NCBI GenBank assembly: GCA_949130485.1 | Contig: OX422183.1 | Location: forward strand, 29,564,316-29,628,315 | Direction of reading: 5' to 3' | From: Agelas oroides | Taxonomy: Eukaryota; Porifera; Demospongiae; Agelasida; Agelasidae | Length of the DNA: 64,000 nt | In this document: piece by piece, positions 11,243 to 23,228 of the stretch | How positions within the stretch are numbered: position 1 is the first letter of the stretch | How the letters are laid out: every line of letters begins with the position of its first letter | The notes under the pieces: generated by a model | What the model saw: only the letters and a program-made list of their open reading frames with translations | Told to the model about the DNA's origin: nothing | Databases searched by the model: none | Made by a program: the position numbers and the translations under genes

Positions 11243-11836
11243 TCATGCAGATATTCCACCTTAGTTGTCAGTGACTCCCTATGCAGATATTCTACTTTAG
11301 TTGTCAGTGACTCCCCATTCATTCCACCTTAGCTGTCAGTGACTCCCTATGCAGATATTCTACTTTAGTTGTCAGTGACTCCCCATTCATTCTACTTTAG
11401 TTGTCAGTGACTCCCTATGCAGATATTCTACTTTAGTTGTCAGTGACTCCCCATTCATTCTACCTTAGCTGTCAGTGACTCCCCATGCAGATATTCTACC
11501 TTAGCTGTCAGTGACTCCCCATGCAGATATTCTACCTTAGCTGTCAGTGACTCCCCTTGCAGATATTCTACCTTACCTGTCAGTGACTCCCAATGCAGAT
11601 ATTCTACCTTAGCTGTCAGTGACTCCCCATGCAGATATTCTACCTTAGCTGTCAGTGACTCCCCATGCAGATATTCTACCTTACCTGTCAGTGACTCCCC
11701 ATGCAGATATTCTACCTTAGCTGTCAGTGACTCCCCATGCAGATATTCTACCTTAGCTGTCAGTGACTCCCCTTGCAGATATTCTATCTTAGCTGTCAGT
11801 GACTCCCCATGCAGATATTCTACCGTATTACTTTCT
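11243..11836. repeat. 36/32-bp minisatellite, copy 1
   Basis: Tandem units of 36 bp (ATGCAGATATTCTACCTTAG plus CTGTCAGTGACTCCCC), with 32-bp variants (ATTCATTCTACC...) at the left end. A run of 36-bp units leaves a minus-strand frame of 12-residue repeats (HGESLTAKVEYL). The duplicate array at 46,650-47,200 mixes 36- and 32-bp units and has no such frame, so I do not call it coding. Confidence 0.93.
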
Positions 11837-11899
11837 TGGATGGAAGAACTCCACAAGAAGAATCAGTTAACTATCTCTAGCTATGTGCTAGTGACTCCC

Positions 11900-11950
11900 T
11901 AGCCTCGTTCCCAGGCTCACCGCTCATGCACGAGCCTAGGAACGAGGCTA
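11900..11950. mobile_element. 51-bp fold-back element with 9-bp target duplication
   Basis: TAGCCTCGTTCCCAGGCT and its near complement form a hairpin flanked on both sides by GTGACTCCC (11,891-11,899 and 11,951-11,959). Complete insertions this small are unusual. The same insertion is at 47,281-47,331, so it predates the duplication. The ends and the 9-bp duplication match elements at 38,224, 57,918 and 61,502 and suggest a Mutator-like (MULE) source. Confidence 0.85.
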
Positions 11951-12345
11951 GTGACTCCCTTACACAACTACTGTTCCATCCCAACTGCCATACATAATGC
12001 AAGCCTTTTATATATTGGGTGGTTATATAACAGTCACAATACATGGCAAGAAGATTAACACAGCTGCAACAGAGACAACAAAACAGAAAACAACAAAACA
12101 GAACCGAAAAATAAAAACAGCCCAGTCCAGTAGTGACATTCTGACTTGTGGGGTGCATGGTAGGAATCCAGGATTGTTTACAGTCTGTCTGGATGCTTGC
12201 TCTGGCAGGATAAGACACAAACTATCTCAGTCCAAGGACACTGACTGAGGGAGAGAGTTTACATACGAACATGAGAAAGACCAATGTTGCTAAAAAAGAA
12301 TGGGGTCACTAATCCATTGGTATAACCATGGAGTTGATATCCTAC

Positions 12346-15300
12346 TTGTGGAGGAGCTAAAGCGATAGCGACACTATGAGAGGTCCATTGTGGTACAGTA
12401 GAGACTGGTCAGATAAACAACCTGGTCCAGTTCATCCTGCAACCACAATACACTGACAACCCACAGAACATCTTTGTGGGAGTCATTACAAATGCACTTC
12501 AGATCACCTTCACAACCATAATCTAGATAGTAACCACCAACATCTGTGGATGAGTAAACTGCTTGCATTTTGAACTGCCTCGTTTGGTTGCTATGTGCAA
12601 TTATAGTCTCTTGTACAAACGTAAAAAGTTATGGCTAACTAAAACAACACTACTCATAACCACCATGCACCTATTTAGCTTGTCTGCAACCATGGTAACC
12701 TGTGAATAAAACATATTATTTTTGTAGATAATGCGCTCACACAGTACCATTTTCACTGTGAAATGCTTGCTCTCCTATCTAAGCCAGGCATGCACCATGC
12801 AGAACACTTAACCGACCATGTGCAGCAGTCTGAGAAAAGGTGTGTGCAGCAACTGTGTGAGCACTGCCACTAAAGATAATGTACACAGAGTACAGACAAT
12901 ATGCACCAGACCTGTACAGCTAGCATGCATGGGGTCTAAGGATTGCACTGGGGTGAGCCAACTGAAAAAATAATTTATTTTGGGCATGTGGCCAGCACAC
13001 CCATGGGAAAAAAACTACCTCAGTGAGAGGCGAAAAAACCAAATGAAAAATAACACCCCAGAGCCGGCCAGAGGCTACACAGAGATTATCATGAGCCAAT
13101 CGATGACTTTTAGATCTCCTCTCATCTTCCAGACTCTTCTTTCCTGCACACATGAAAGACTAGACACCCCATGATAAGGGATTGGTACGTGCAAACTGGA
13201 GCTTCAGGGCTTGAGCCCCATCTTCTCTGCTTCCTATAGCAAGATACTTTGGAAAAATGTTTTGCTTCAGTGGCAGCAGGAGTCGTTGCTGAGGGAATGC
13301 TACTTCCCGCTCAACTCCTGCTTTAAATGCACAATGTCATAAATACAGCTTTCCACAGTATCCCAGCAATCTTGCATTCCCCCATCACCAATAAACTATC
13401 TTGCATTCCCTTGTCTCCAGTAAACTATATTACACCAATCTTAACTATAACTCACTTGTCTTGCATACCTCCATCTCTATCAGTCCAAATGCATGCACAA
13501 TGTCAACAATAGGAGCTTATTTTCCGTCTAATTCATTACATTCAAATGACAGAAAGTACGTAGACAAGGCTGTCATTGTTTGGTTAATTTTACTGCATGG
13601 TAGACCATAGTAATTTTGTGGAGAACACGGCAATAGGAAGTCTGGTTGTAAATGTAATTTGTAATTGTACTAGTAACCATTGTTACATTAAAGTATTAGG
13701 ACTGTAGTTGATAATTGTAATTGGCTTTTGAAGATATAACGAAACTCTCTATTGAGGACTCCCTGATCTGCAGACTTGCAATTATCTGGTCAAATTTGCA
13801 TGATCCCAAACACTTGCCAGAAAGTTAGTGGCTATTAGAGCTGTATTCTGGATATTTGGAGAGCTAACTGTCTGTGTAAACTGCAATTTTGATGTTTGTT
13901 AATGTTTAATAAACCTGTTTTATACACTGGGAACAAATGGTTGCCAAGTGTGTAATAAAGGATGCCTTTTCAGTAGTGTTGTGCTTTCATAATTTTTATA
14001 CACATGTTTATCTGTGTGCATCAGGTTTAAGCTAGTGCTCCAAAGCAACAGAGGAAAATTTTCAATTTGGAAACTTTCAGCTGCAGTGCTGGACACATAC
14101 ATCAAATCTGTTTACAAAAACATAAACATGGCTGCCAACAGTCCCCTCATTCAGAAAAAGTGTTGAGCATAGTTTTGCTCTCTTGCCTTGGAGCACTGAG
14201 CTGCACCATAAGCCCTTACAGATCAGTGGAATGCAGACCTACTGCAAAATGATGACATTAAATTATAGCAGTTTATACTATCTAACTGGTTCATAGAAGT
14301 ACATGTTAATTATGTACACTTGCTGCCCATAAAAATTAATTTGTTACATCCCAAGTGGAAAGGAAAATGTAATTATATGAAAATCCACAAAAGTGCCAAT
14401 GTATGTCCAATGTTCTTTCTTTCGAAGCCCGAGAGAACTTACTGAAGCTTGACACCACAGCTAGATACAGTTGTCATTGAAGTATTTTTGGTTAAAGCGC
14501 TAAGGCTGAGAGGTAATCTACGGAGACTATATAGGGCCGGCATCACGAAATGGGACCTATGACACAGGATTTTACAGTGGCCAAACTAGCTAACTTACCA
14601 TTAAGGTACAGTAGCTAAAGATGAGAAAATCAGATATTTTTTTTAAACCAATGCTAACCTGAGTTATGATCACAAATGTTGGTACTTCAGTGACAACACA
14701 AACTTCATCCCAACTTGCAACTCTGGAGCCTTGCATAAAGGCTAAGGTAGGTACATGGTTAACATCTATTAGCTACAACTTTCTGGTAGCAGACTACTGA
14801 TACAGCACAGCCACACTGAGCTACAAGACTTAGTCTTTTTGACACTTTAGTGAGTGCGCACTTGGCTACTGGCTTGCGGCACTACAGCACATCCCATACA
14901 TCCAGGGCGCTTTGGATGGCAATGGCGCTTCTTTACAACACCAAACGATGTCTCTCAAAAGGCTTTGTGCGATGTTCTGAGCTCCTACACAACTCAGATA
15001 TAGATGCACACAAATTAGCACCGTGGACATCTTCTACCCAGCCAGTCAACACTAAATGGGGCCTGCACTATAGCCATATATAGAAGTTAGGCTGGCTTTG
15101 TTCATCATCTTGTCTCTACAATTACCACCAATGAGCACCTGCTGGAATATTTAGACCATAGATACTGGAGTGACATACACTGTAGTTCAGCAGAATACTT
15201 ATACATACAATGTACATGCAATTACAAGTCTAATCATATACTTATTTAGTATCAATATATTTACTCCCATAGAAAAGTGTGCATTTATTTTTGTAATTGC

Positions 15301-15552
15301 ACAGGTAGAAAAGCTTCTGATTGGACAAAAAATACAAAAGCTACAAAACCGTGCAAGGTATAATAGCTCACTGATTGGTCAGTAGCAATTTGTTATAAAC
15401 TATATTAACATAGTGTAAACTTGTAACTTGTAAGTGACAACAATTTGGTGTAAACTATACAGTTTACTGTAAACTTGTATACTATAAACCACCACATCAC
15501 ATACATACTCATACTTATTATAGCATACTGTAAACTAGGCAGAGTCTATGAT
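12346..15552. other. Copy-1-only region, no gene recognised
   Basis: Absent from the second duplicate. It includes a degraded fragment of the CACTGCAAAAAC fold-back family at about 12,440-12,720 and imperfect repeats of CTTGCATTCCC near 13,370-13,470. No protein of a known family was found on either strand, and open frames are at most about 77 codons. Confidence 0.5.
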
Positions 15553-15702
15553 TAACAAGTAACAGCATGTTTTCTCGTACAATTTGGGATTAATAGCACT
15601 CATGAATGGCATAATTGCACTCAGCTATAGCGCTACAGCAATTAACAGCCATTCACTTGTGCTATAATCCCAAATTGCACTCGAAACCATGTTGTTAATT
15701 GT
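15553..15702. repeat. 150-bp imperfect hairpin
   Basis: Arms AACAAGTAACAGCATGTTTT...GGGATTAATAGCACTC pair with GTGCTATAATCCCAAATTGC...AACCATGTTGTTAATTGT. It shares the GGGATTAATAGCACTC block with the hairpin at 9,666-9,742. A fold-back element of unknown superfamily. Confidence 0.75.
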
Positions 15703-16293
15703 ACAAAGTAAGTTTCACTTCACTCTACATGCAATGGCTATACTTATTATTAAGAGTTGGATTGTGCACCTAATTCCGATTCCCTGTTCTCTGTTCTACT
15801 TTTGCCCTAACCTAGCTAGGCTTCCACACTATGTGTAGCTAGTGGGTTAGCTCAATGACTTCATTATGGCAGGACAAGCATTCAAGCCACCTGCATTCAA
15901 GTCACTGTTTTCTTTCCACTTTGGGTGCGGTTTGAAAGTCTTGGACCTATGTTATAACCTTTACCACCCACCTTAGAACATGAGAAAATTAAACCCAATA
16001 AGCTGGTTTCAATTCTAGGTGACGGGCAGCTCTTTATTTTCTTCTATCCTTGCCTCATAACATTGATTTGAACATTTATTACAAGTCCCAGATCAACCTT
16101 TATTTTGAGCATGCAACCTTATCACTGATACTAGTGGACCACGCTGGGGTGTGTGATTGTTGATCAGCTTGTTGATCGGCTTGTTGATGGAACCCATGCA
16201 ACCAGTGAAGCTGAGCCCTATCTATAGCAATAATGTTTACCACCAGCCAAGTGGGACATATAGCTACATGTTTTGTTCCCAGCAACTGGAGAG

Positions 16294-16571
16294 CAGTGTT
16301 GTTTTAGTTTAATGTTCAGACTAGCAGTTTAGTTTTAGTTTAATTAGACACCAGATTCAAAGATGTAGTTTTTAGTTACTAAATCTAAAAAGAGTTAATA
16401 TCGGTACATTTAGTTGTAGTTAACTACCATTATTGGGTGGTTTTAAAGTATTTCAGTTGTAGTCTGTAATAGGTGGACTAAGGTAGCATTAATTTTAGTT
16501 TTAGTTTAAATTACAAAACGCCTTACTAAAATGCATTTTAGTTTTGGGTTTAGCTAACTAAAACAACACAG
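16294..16571. mobile_element. 278-bp hAT-like MITE with 8-bp target duplication
   Basis: The ends CAGTGTTGTTTTAGTT and AACTAAAACAACACAG are inverted repeats. The element is bracketed by exact 8-bp copies of CTGGAGAG (16,286-16,293 and 16,572-16,579), the signature length of hAT transposition. The interior is rich in TTTAGTT repeats in both orientations. The right end of a relative is nested near 24,775-24,903. No transposase, so non-autonomous. Confidence 0.9.
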
Positions 16572-16921
16572 CTGGAGAGTTGAATATAAGGCTAACTTCA
16601 GGGTTAAAAAACAGCTGCTGTAAAAGTTTTGTTCAGTACTAACTGCATGGGTGGACCTTTTGTCACCATTGCACAAACAGGCTTAGAAAACACCTCATCT
16701 TGTATAGGGGCTAATTGGACACCTTGGCACTCAGTGTGGTTGCATGTCCATTTCTTTTGAGAACCTATCACACATGAGTATGTACATACCATGTGAGGTC
16801 ATACAGAAGGTGAACTGCAACCCATCTCCTTCTGTCTTACTCTTTATGCTAGCACAGCTAGAACTTCAGGAAGTTCCCAAAGTTCACTACTGTTTGGTAA
16901 GCAAAATAAATGCTATCGATG

Positions 16922-17012
16922 TAGCCTCGTACCCAGGCCCCGCCCCGCATTCTGTTGCTTATTAGTACGGTAAAGCGGGATGGAAAGCTGGGCGGGCCTG
17001 GGAACGAGGCTA
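16922..17012. mobile_element. 91-bp fold-back element, TAGCCTCG family
   Basis: TAGCCTCGTACCCAGGCCC pairs with GGGCCTGGGAACGAGGCTA around a short interior. The flanks TATCGATGT and TATCAATGT look like a 9-bp target duplication with one difference. Confidence 0.8.
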
Positions 17013-17189
17013 TATCAATGTGCTATAAATTATTAACCTCCTGGTATTGTATTCACTTACATTCAGCGAGATTTGTGCTCTGCATCTGCTAGTGCTTGAT
17101 AACCTTCTATACTATAGCTAGGTGACAAGAGCAGAGAAAATGGTGTTAAAATTTCATCTGATGCACTTAGTCAACTGAGATACTATGCA

Positions 17190-17380
17190 TATGGGATTAG
17201 GTGGAGTCGATTGATTAACCTGTGAGTTGAAGTTTTGAGTGTTTGTCCTTATATTGAGTTGTTGCACATTTTGCTCAAGCAGCTAATTTGTGAAGAAAAT
17301 TAATTGTGCATGAATGTATGTGTATATGTGTACCAGAAGCTTTAAAAATATGCCCAAGAATGTATCTGACGCACTCCATC
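17190..17380. repeat. Remnant related to the 43.85-46.25 kb element
   Basis: Contains GGTGGAGTCGATTGAT..., GTGTACCAGAAGCTTTAAAAA and TATCTGACGCAC, in the same order as GGTGGAGTCGTTTGAT, GTGTACCAGAGGCTTTTTAAA and ATCTGACGCA at the left part of the 43,852-46,252 element. Probably a truncated relative. Confidence 0.45.
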
Positions 17381-17387
17381 ATACTTC

Positions 17388-18387
17388 TTTGTGGCTCTAC
17401 TGGTCTGTGTGACTCTACTGGTCTGTGTGACTCTACTGGTCTGTGTGACTCTACTGGTCTGTGTGACTCTACTGGTCTTTGTGGCTCTACTGGTCTGTGT
17501 GACTCTACTGGTCTGTGTGACTCTATACTGGTCTGTGTGACTCTATACTGGTCTTTGTGACTCTACTTGTCTTTGTGACTCTACTTGTCTTTGTGACTCT
17601 ACTTGTCTTTGTGACTCTACTGGTCTTTGTGACCCTATTGGTCTTTGTGACCCTACTTGTCTTTGTGACTCTACTTGTCTTTGTGACTCTACTTGTCTTT
17701 GTGACCCTACTTGTCTTTGTGACTCTACTTGTCTTTGTGACTCTACTTGTCTTTGTGACTCTACTGGTCTGTGTGACTCTACTGGTCTGTGTGACTCTAC
17801 TGGTCTGTGTGACTCTACTGGTCTTTGTGGCTCTACTGGTCTGTGTGACTCTACTGGTCTGTGTGACTCTATACTGGTCTGTGTGACTCTATACTGGTCT
17901 TTGTGACTCTACTTGTCTTTGTGACTCTACTTGTCTTTGTGACTCTACTTGTCTTTGTGACTCTACTGGTCTTTGTGACCCTATTGGTCTTTGTGACCCT
18001 ACTTGTCTTTGTGACTCTACTTGTCTTTGTGACTCTACTTGTCTTTGTGACCCTACTTGTCTTTGTGACTCTACTTGTCTTTGTGACTCTACTTGTCTTT
18101 GTGACTCTACTTGTCTTTGTGACTCTACTTGTCTTTGTGACTCTACTTGTCTTTGTGACTCTACTGGTCTTTGTGGCTCTACTTGTCTTTGTGACTCTAC
18201 TGGTCTTTGTGGCTCTACTTGTCTTTGTGACTCTACTTGTCTTTGTGACTCTACTTGTCTTTGTGACTCTACTGGTCTTTGTGGCTCTACTTGTCTTTGT
18301 GACTCTACTGGTCTTTGTGGCTCTACTTGTCTTTGTGACTCTACTGGTCTTTGTGACTCTACTGGTCTTTGTGACCCTACTTGTCTT
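17388..18387 (+). repeat. 18-bp minisatellite, about 55 units
   Basis: About 1 kb of TTTGTGACTCTACTTGTC and close variants (GTGTGACTCTACTGG, TTTGTGGCTCTACTGG), with occasional 20-bp units. Variant types are grouped, and a block near 17,520-17,770 recurs near 17,870-18,110, suggesting internal higher-order duplication. Because 18 is a multiple of 3, long VTLLVF-repeat frames arise by chance. It lies only in copy 1 of the segmental duplication. Confidence 0.97.
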
Positions 18388-19520
18388 ACTATAGTATTTC
18401 GGCCATGCTTATGAACTCAGGTGATAAAGGATGGTGGAACAGAACAGAACAGAACCAGACAGCTGCACACAATGGTCTAGCCTCATTCGTATAACTGGAT
18501 ATTGGCGTTTCTATTTAACTATGTAGTTATGAGGATGCTCCTACCAACTCCGGGCACAACTGTGGTAGCTAGCAACTGAGCTTCTACTTATGTCATAATC
18601 GCAAGGTTAAGTGTACATGATATAACTCATCAGAGATTCAGTGATCAGTGCTCACAAGGGAGATGTAGTGAAAGGCCAGATGAGGTAGGACAGGCATATG
18701 GTTGACATTTGTTTGTTAAAATACCTGAGGTCATCACTAATTGATTTCCGTATCTCAGCACAGAAATACTCTCTTAGCTTTTACTGAGAGGAGTCCAATG
18801 GTAACAATTGGAATGCGTGAATAATCGATGACGGGAATGATGGCAGCTCTCATAAGCACACATGCATGAAGGCAGAGGCGACAAACAGTCTCGTGCCCAG
18901 ACTACTTTTCTTCGAGCACGCGATAAATACAGTCTGGGGATGAGAGAGGGCGAGGGAGGTCAATGTAGAAATCAAAGGCAAAGCAGAGGCCACATTAGAT
19001 CATTACAAGTGATGGGCATGCAGGGCAACACAGGAACTGATGTCTTCCCTACCAGTTCTTTCTTCTCCATGCAGGGCATGCGTGAAAGCCAGACTGCTGG
19101 TTTACCTGAATCACCAAAACTGCGTGCAAAGTCTTTGCTTGTAAGGCCTTCGCTACCAGGCTCTGCTCACCATTTGTTCACGTTGTAGGGCTGTACCTAA
19201 CTAGCTGGCAGCATTTAGGTTGTATCATGTGGTTTGACCTTCCTAAGCCTAAGCCTAAGGCTTTCACAGACATGTAAAAGCCTCCTCCAAGGTGTAGCTC
19301 AGCCACAAGATTTGCCACAATGAACTGCATTCACCCAGTAATTATACCGTATTTCTTCGATCAGGGATACTACTTTTTTCGCTGCTCATTTCTTGTGCAG
19401 CTACTATTCGAGGGCGGCTACTATTTGAGGGTGGCGTTTATTTTTTTTGGAAAGCCTGAAGACAACAACTACAGATGGATAAGGTACAGTTTTAAACGTA
19501 TTGAAAAGTCTTTAAAGACA
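18388..19520. other. Copy-1-only region, no gene recognised
   Basis: A short GGAACAGAACAGAACAGAACC tract near 18,436 and a CCTAAG run at about 19,241 are the only simple repeats. A 108-codon frame at 18,862-19,188 has low-complexity composition and no recognisable domain. Confidence 0.45.
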
Positions 19521-20940
19521 AATTATGCCCATGCATGAGTGAACTGAAATGGCTGTGCAAAATCCTGATGGAATATTGACTTTTGTCAGTATAGGAATGA
19601 TGTCTGTCCAGTGATAGCTAGCTTTTCAGAGATGGCCCAGCTTACTAGTTTTTATATCTACAACTCTACGTGTATTATTAATTCAAAGTGCTCATGTGCA
19701 TGTTTGGTCTGGAGAAAGTGATCGGGTCTTGCTATGGCCTTGTGACTTTCTTAGAGATATTGCAGAGAAATAGGTATGATTTACATGTGCCTCTGAAAGC
19801 AGAATGCTTGAGTGTCAATTTCAGCAGTGCGACTATAAGTAGTGATGTCAGTCTCCAGATGTACGCTTCTCCACAATGTCTGACATCTGGTGGTTCGGTT
19901 CAATATGATTGTCATTAGGATGCTTCCCAACTGGAATATTGGAGGGCTAACAAAATCAAAGAGTGTATAATCAATAGTGACAAAGAGAGAACTGTATGCA
20001 TCAGTGTTCCATTCTTATTTTCCTGGACAGACTAGAAATTTGAATCAAGCCACCAGACATTTTTCGTTGGGAGGCTTGGATGGCTCAACAGAAGATTATT
20101 TACTGCCTTGATCACGAATACGTTTTTGTTCATTTCTGTCAAGCTGGAAGTACTAATTTACTCAATGGTATAGCTCGGGTTTCTGAATGTAACTTTGATC
20201 CAACATCTCTGGAAATGCAGCTAGCTTTGTTCTCGGGCCACCCTCAGATTTACAGCTGCACTATGCTAAGCTCATGTCGGCGATTTGCATACAGTCTCAA
20301 CACTGGGTCTATACTTGTCAGCCAACCATGTCGAGCACAAGACATGACCTGAGACAACACAGGATCAGATCTAGTGGTGTGTCTCAATTTGTCAGTATCC
20401 ACGGGAAGGAATTCTATCTGACTGAGGCTGAATACAATCACAACAAAGAACAATGACATCATGGCAAAGTGCTTCCTGTAGATTAGTAGGATTTGAACTC
20501 TGGTTGACCGACATAGTGTTCTTTTCCTCATGCTGTCCACTGGAATGCAGCTGTCGATTCGTGCTAATATCCGGTATCTTGCTGATGCTCACTCTGCCTT
20601 TTCTATAGTAGCTGCTTGCTCAGGCTCACCCCCACAATGTTCTACATTTTCTAGTATCTTAAGAATGCTACAAGGACATGTCTGCAACCAAGGTAACCAC
20701 TCTGTGGTTAAAACAACCAATTTCTTTTTGCAGCGTGCATGCATGCATATGCAGCCAGGGAACATGTTCACCATAGTGTTTATATGCCACTTTGAGTATG
20801 ACAACTTGAAATCTTTAGTAGCACACAACTGTAACAGGAATGCGACTAACCCCCCAACTGTGGTAATGGTGTTGTACGTATAATTGCATAAGCAACCTGA
20901 GCCCAAATCATACCTTACAACTTACAACCCACACAACATC

Positions 20941-21750
20941 CGGTCGGTGTAAAACCTGGACTCTGGACTCTGGACTGGACTATGGACTGATTTTTGGACT
21001 GAGTTTTGGACTGAGTTTTGGACCGATGCGGAGCTCCACAACGACTATTTCCCACTCCGAATCAGTTATCTAAGAAATAGAAGAGGTTCTGTTGCTCTCT
21101 GTGTATATTGACATAATGTAAATGTGCTTTGTAAATTAAATTGACAACAGGTTACCTGAGACTTGGGTTCTGTCCCAAGAACAGTTCAAGAGGGCAGAGT
21201 GAGCACACAACATGCATGAGTATCTCTTGGTATTTTACAAGAGCGGAGGTAGTACATTTATCGAGATCTCTGAGGACCTGGGTCAATTTCTATGGGCTGA
21301 TGGTCAAAGGCTGAACTGTGACTATACCACTCACGGACCAATCATTACCACGCTATAAGAAGGTTGTTGTCTGTTTACAGCCACATACCATAACCTACAA
21401 TGCTTCTAAGCAAATATCTTGGGCCTTGCAATGCTGAGCCACACCAACAGCCACTCTGTTGTTGCATGAATATAGACTACACTAATTGTCAATTGTGCCT
21501 TGGCTACATTAGGTGTACCAACATGGATCATGGATCTTGGACCTTGCAATGCTGATATCAATCCACATGCACAGCCACTCTCTTGCTGCATGATGATGTC
21601 ACATGGTCTAAGATGCCTTTGCCAAGGCCCAGGGCCCTTTTAAACAACAGTTTAGCCACTTACATCAGGTAATATCAAGCGTCTCAGTCCAAAACGCAGT
21701 CCAAAAATCAGTCCATAGTCCAGTCCAGAGTCCAGGTTTTACACCAACCC
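20941..21750. mobile_element. 810-bp TIR element with 9-bp target duplication (copy 1 only)
   Basis: The ends CGGTCGGTGTAAAACCTGGA and its near complement continue inward as TGGACT-rich arms of about 75 bp. CACAACATC flanks it at 20,932-20,940 and 21,751-21,759. The duplicate at about 54,395-54,405 reads straight through CACACAACATCTGCA, an empty site. The 9-bp duplication suggests a Mutator-like non-autonomous element inserted after the segmental duplication. The interior holds two related ~60-bp segments (TTGGRCCTTGCAATGCTGA...) and no open frame of interest. Confidence 0.92.
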
Positions 21751-22828
21751 CACAACATCTGCACATGGGGGAGTCACTACAGTCACACTTCAAAAAGATT
21801 ATGCTTTTGACAAAATTGGTGAGATGTGAACATCTGCTAGACCCTCTCTCACTTTTCTGGAGGGTGAGAGATGGTCTGGCTTGATAGACTAAGGTAACCC
21901 CTTCACACAGATGTTCAGTGGTTACAAGATGCTGGTTGTAAGATAGTCGGGAAAGCTCCAGTCTCCAGTTGTCTTATGTGATCAGCAAAATATAACCACT
22001 GTCTCTTTGGCTTGTCTGCAACCAAGGTAACCACTCTGTGGTCAATTTGTCTTTGCAGTGATGCAGCCAGGGAACACCATAGTGTGCAACTTTGAGTATG
22101 ACAACTTACTGCTGATTTAGCTACCCTACAGCAACCACAGTTACGTAGTATAATGTTGTGGGTGTTAGCCAGTTTGTTTAGTGAAGTACTTCACACACCA
22201 GTGCTTACGTAGTGCCTAATTGAATTTGTATGCACTGCTGTGGCTTTGCGGTTTTGGCTGCAAGCTACTCACGTTGCAAGGGTAGTTAATTAGTAACACA
22301 CAACCATTTGCCACAGGAATGTGACTAACCCCCCCAACTATGTTGTATGAAGTGTTGCTTGTCTGTTTTATATGCTTTTTCCCACAGATGAGTGAACATC
22401 GGTCCATGCCTATTATAAGGGCAAACCTGAGTTGCTCCTTCGGATTATATTTTTGGTGTACCTCTTGTTGTGTGCCTGTCTTAGATTGATGCATCTGAAA
22501 GTAGCTCAAATCTTATACAACATGCATATATTAGTTCATATTTATACATGATATTTAGTCACCAATTTACTGCTCGAATTTTTGTTTAAATTCAACACAG
22601 CATTTGGGAGCTGTGGCTACTTCAACCTCCCCCATTAATTGTCAGAGCCCAGAGACAACCAACTCTCCAGCATACACTTGTGTGTACATAGCTTTGTTCT
22701 TGGGCTCGCCCAGCTTTTTGAAAAAACTGGATGATTGCACACTCGAGTACCTAATCGGGCATTTGGGGTTAAAATATATGTGGCGGCATGCGCCTGCTTC
22801 ATGCGGCACAACACCCTTCCTATTGTAA

Positions 22829-22991
22829 ACATTCTTACATGCCCCGTTGTAAATGTTCTTACACGCCCCGTTGTAAACATTCTTACATGCCCCATTGTAA
22901 ACATTCTTACACGCCCCATTGTAAACATTCTTACATGCCCCATTGTAAACATTCTTACATGTCCCATTGTAAACATTCTTACATGCCCCAA
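22829..22991. repeat. 24-bp minisatellite, about 7 units
   Basis: Tandem CCCATTGTAAACATTCTTAC plus ATGC. The orthologous spot in the duplicate (about 55,985-56,010) has a single unit, so the array expanded in this copy or contracted in the other. Confidence 0.95.
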
Positions 22992-23228
22992 TTTGCTTCC
23001 CACGCCTATGCATTGTTGGCATTCATGCTTCGGGGACAGCTGATCTTGTTTGACCGTGGTACAGTTTAGACTGGTAGAATATTTTTCCACCGTTAAACTC
23101 CCCTTTTGGTGGTACATACATGCATGCATTACCAATTCGTATATGTATGATTACCAAAAGGGGTGTGTACGTAAGAATGTTTAATGAGATTAATAGAAAT
23201 GTACTACCATCTAGGTGTGCAAAACAAC

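Noticed and set aside
11455-11856. 133-codon minus-strand frame of HGESLTAKVEYL repeats
   Set aside because: It exists only where units are 36 bp; the duplicate array mixes in 32-bp units and has no such frame.
17557-18394. Long plus-strand frames of repeated VTLLVF hexapeptides
   Set aside because: They are the translation of an 18-bp minisatellite; a unit length divisible by three keeps any frame open. Unit variants do not favour synonymous change.
18862-19188. 108-codon frame rich in Arg/Gly/Ser
   Set aside because: Low-complexity composition, no homology recognised, not present in the duplicate.
22829-22991. Possible CRISPR-like array
   Set aside because: Units are contiguous with no unique spacers, there are no cas genes, and the surroundings are animal genomic DNA.
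22635-23135. Frames of repeated GHVRMFTM or CKNVYNGA on both strands
   Set aside because: Products of the 24-bp minisatellite, open in several frames at once; the duplicate locus has a single unit.
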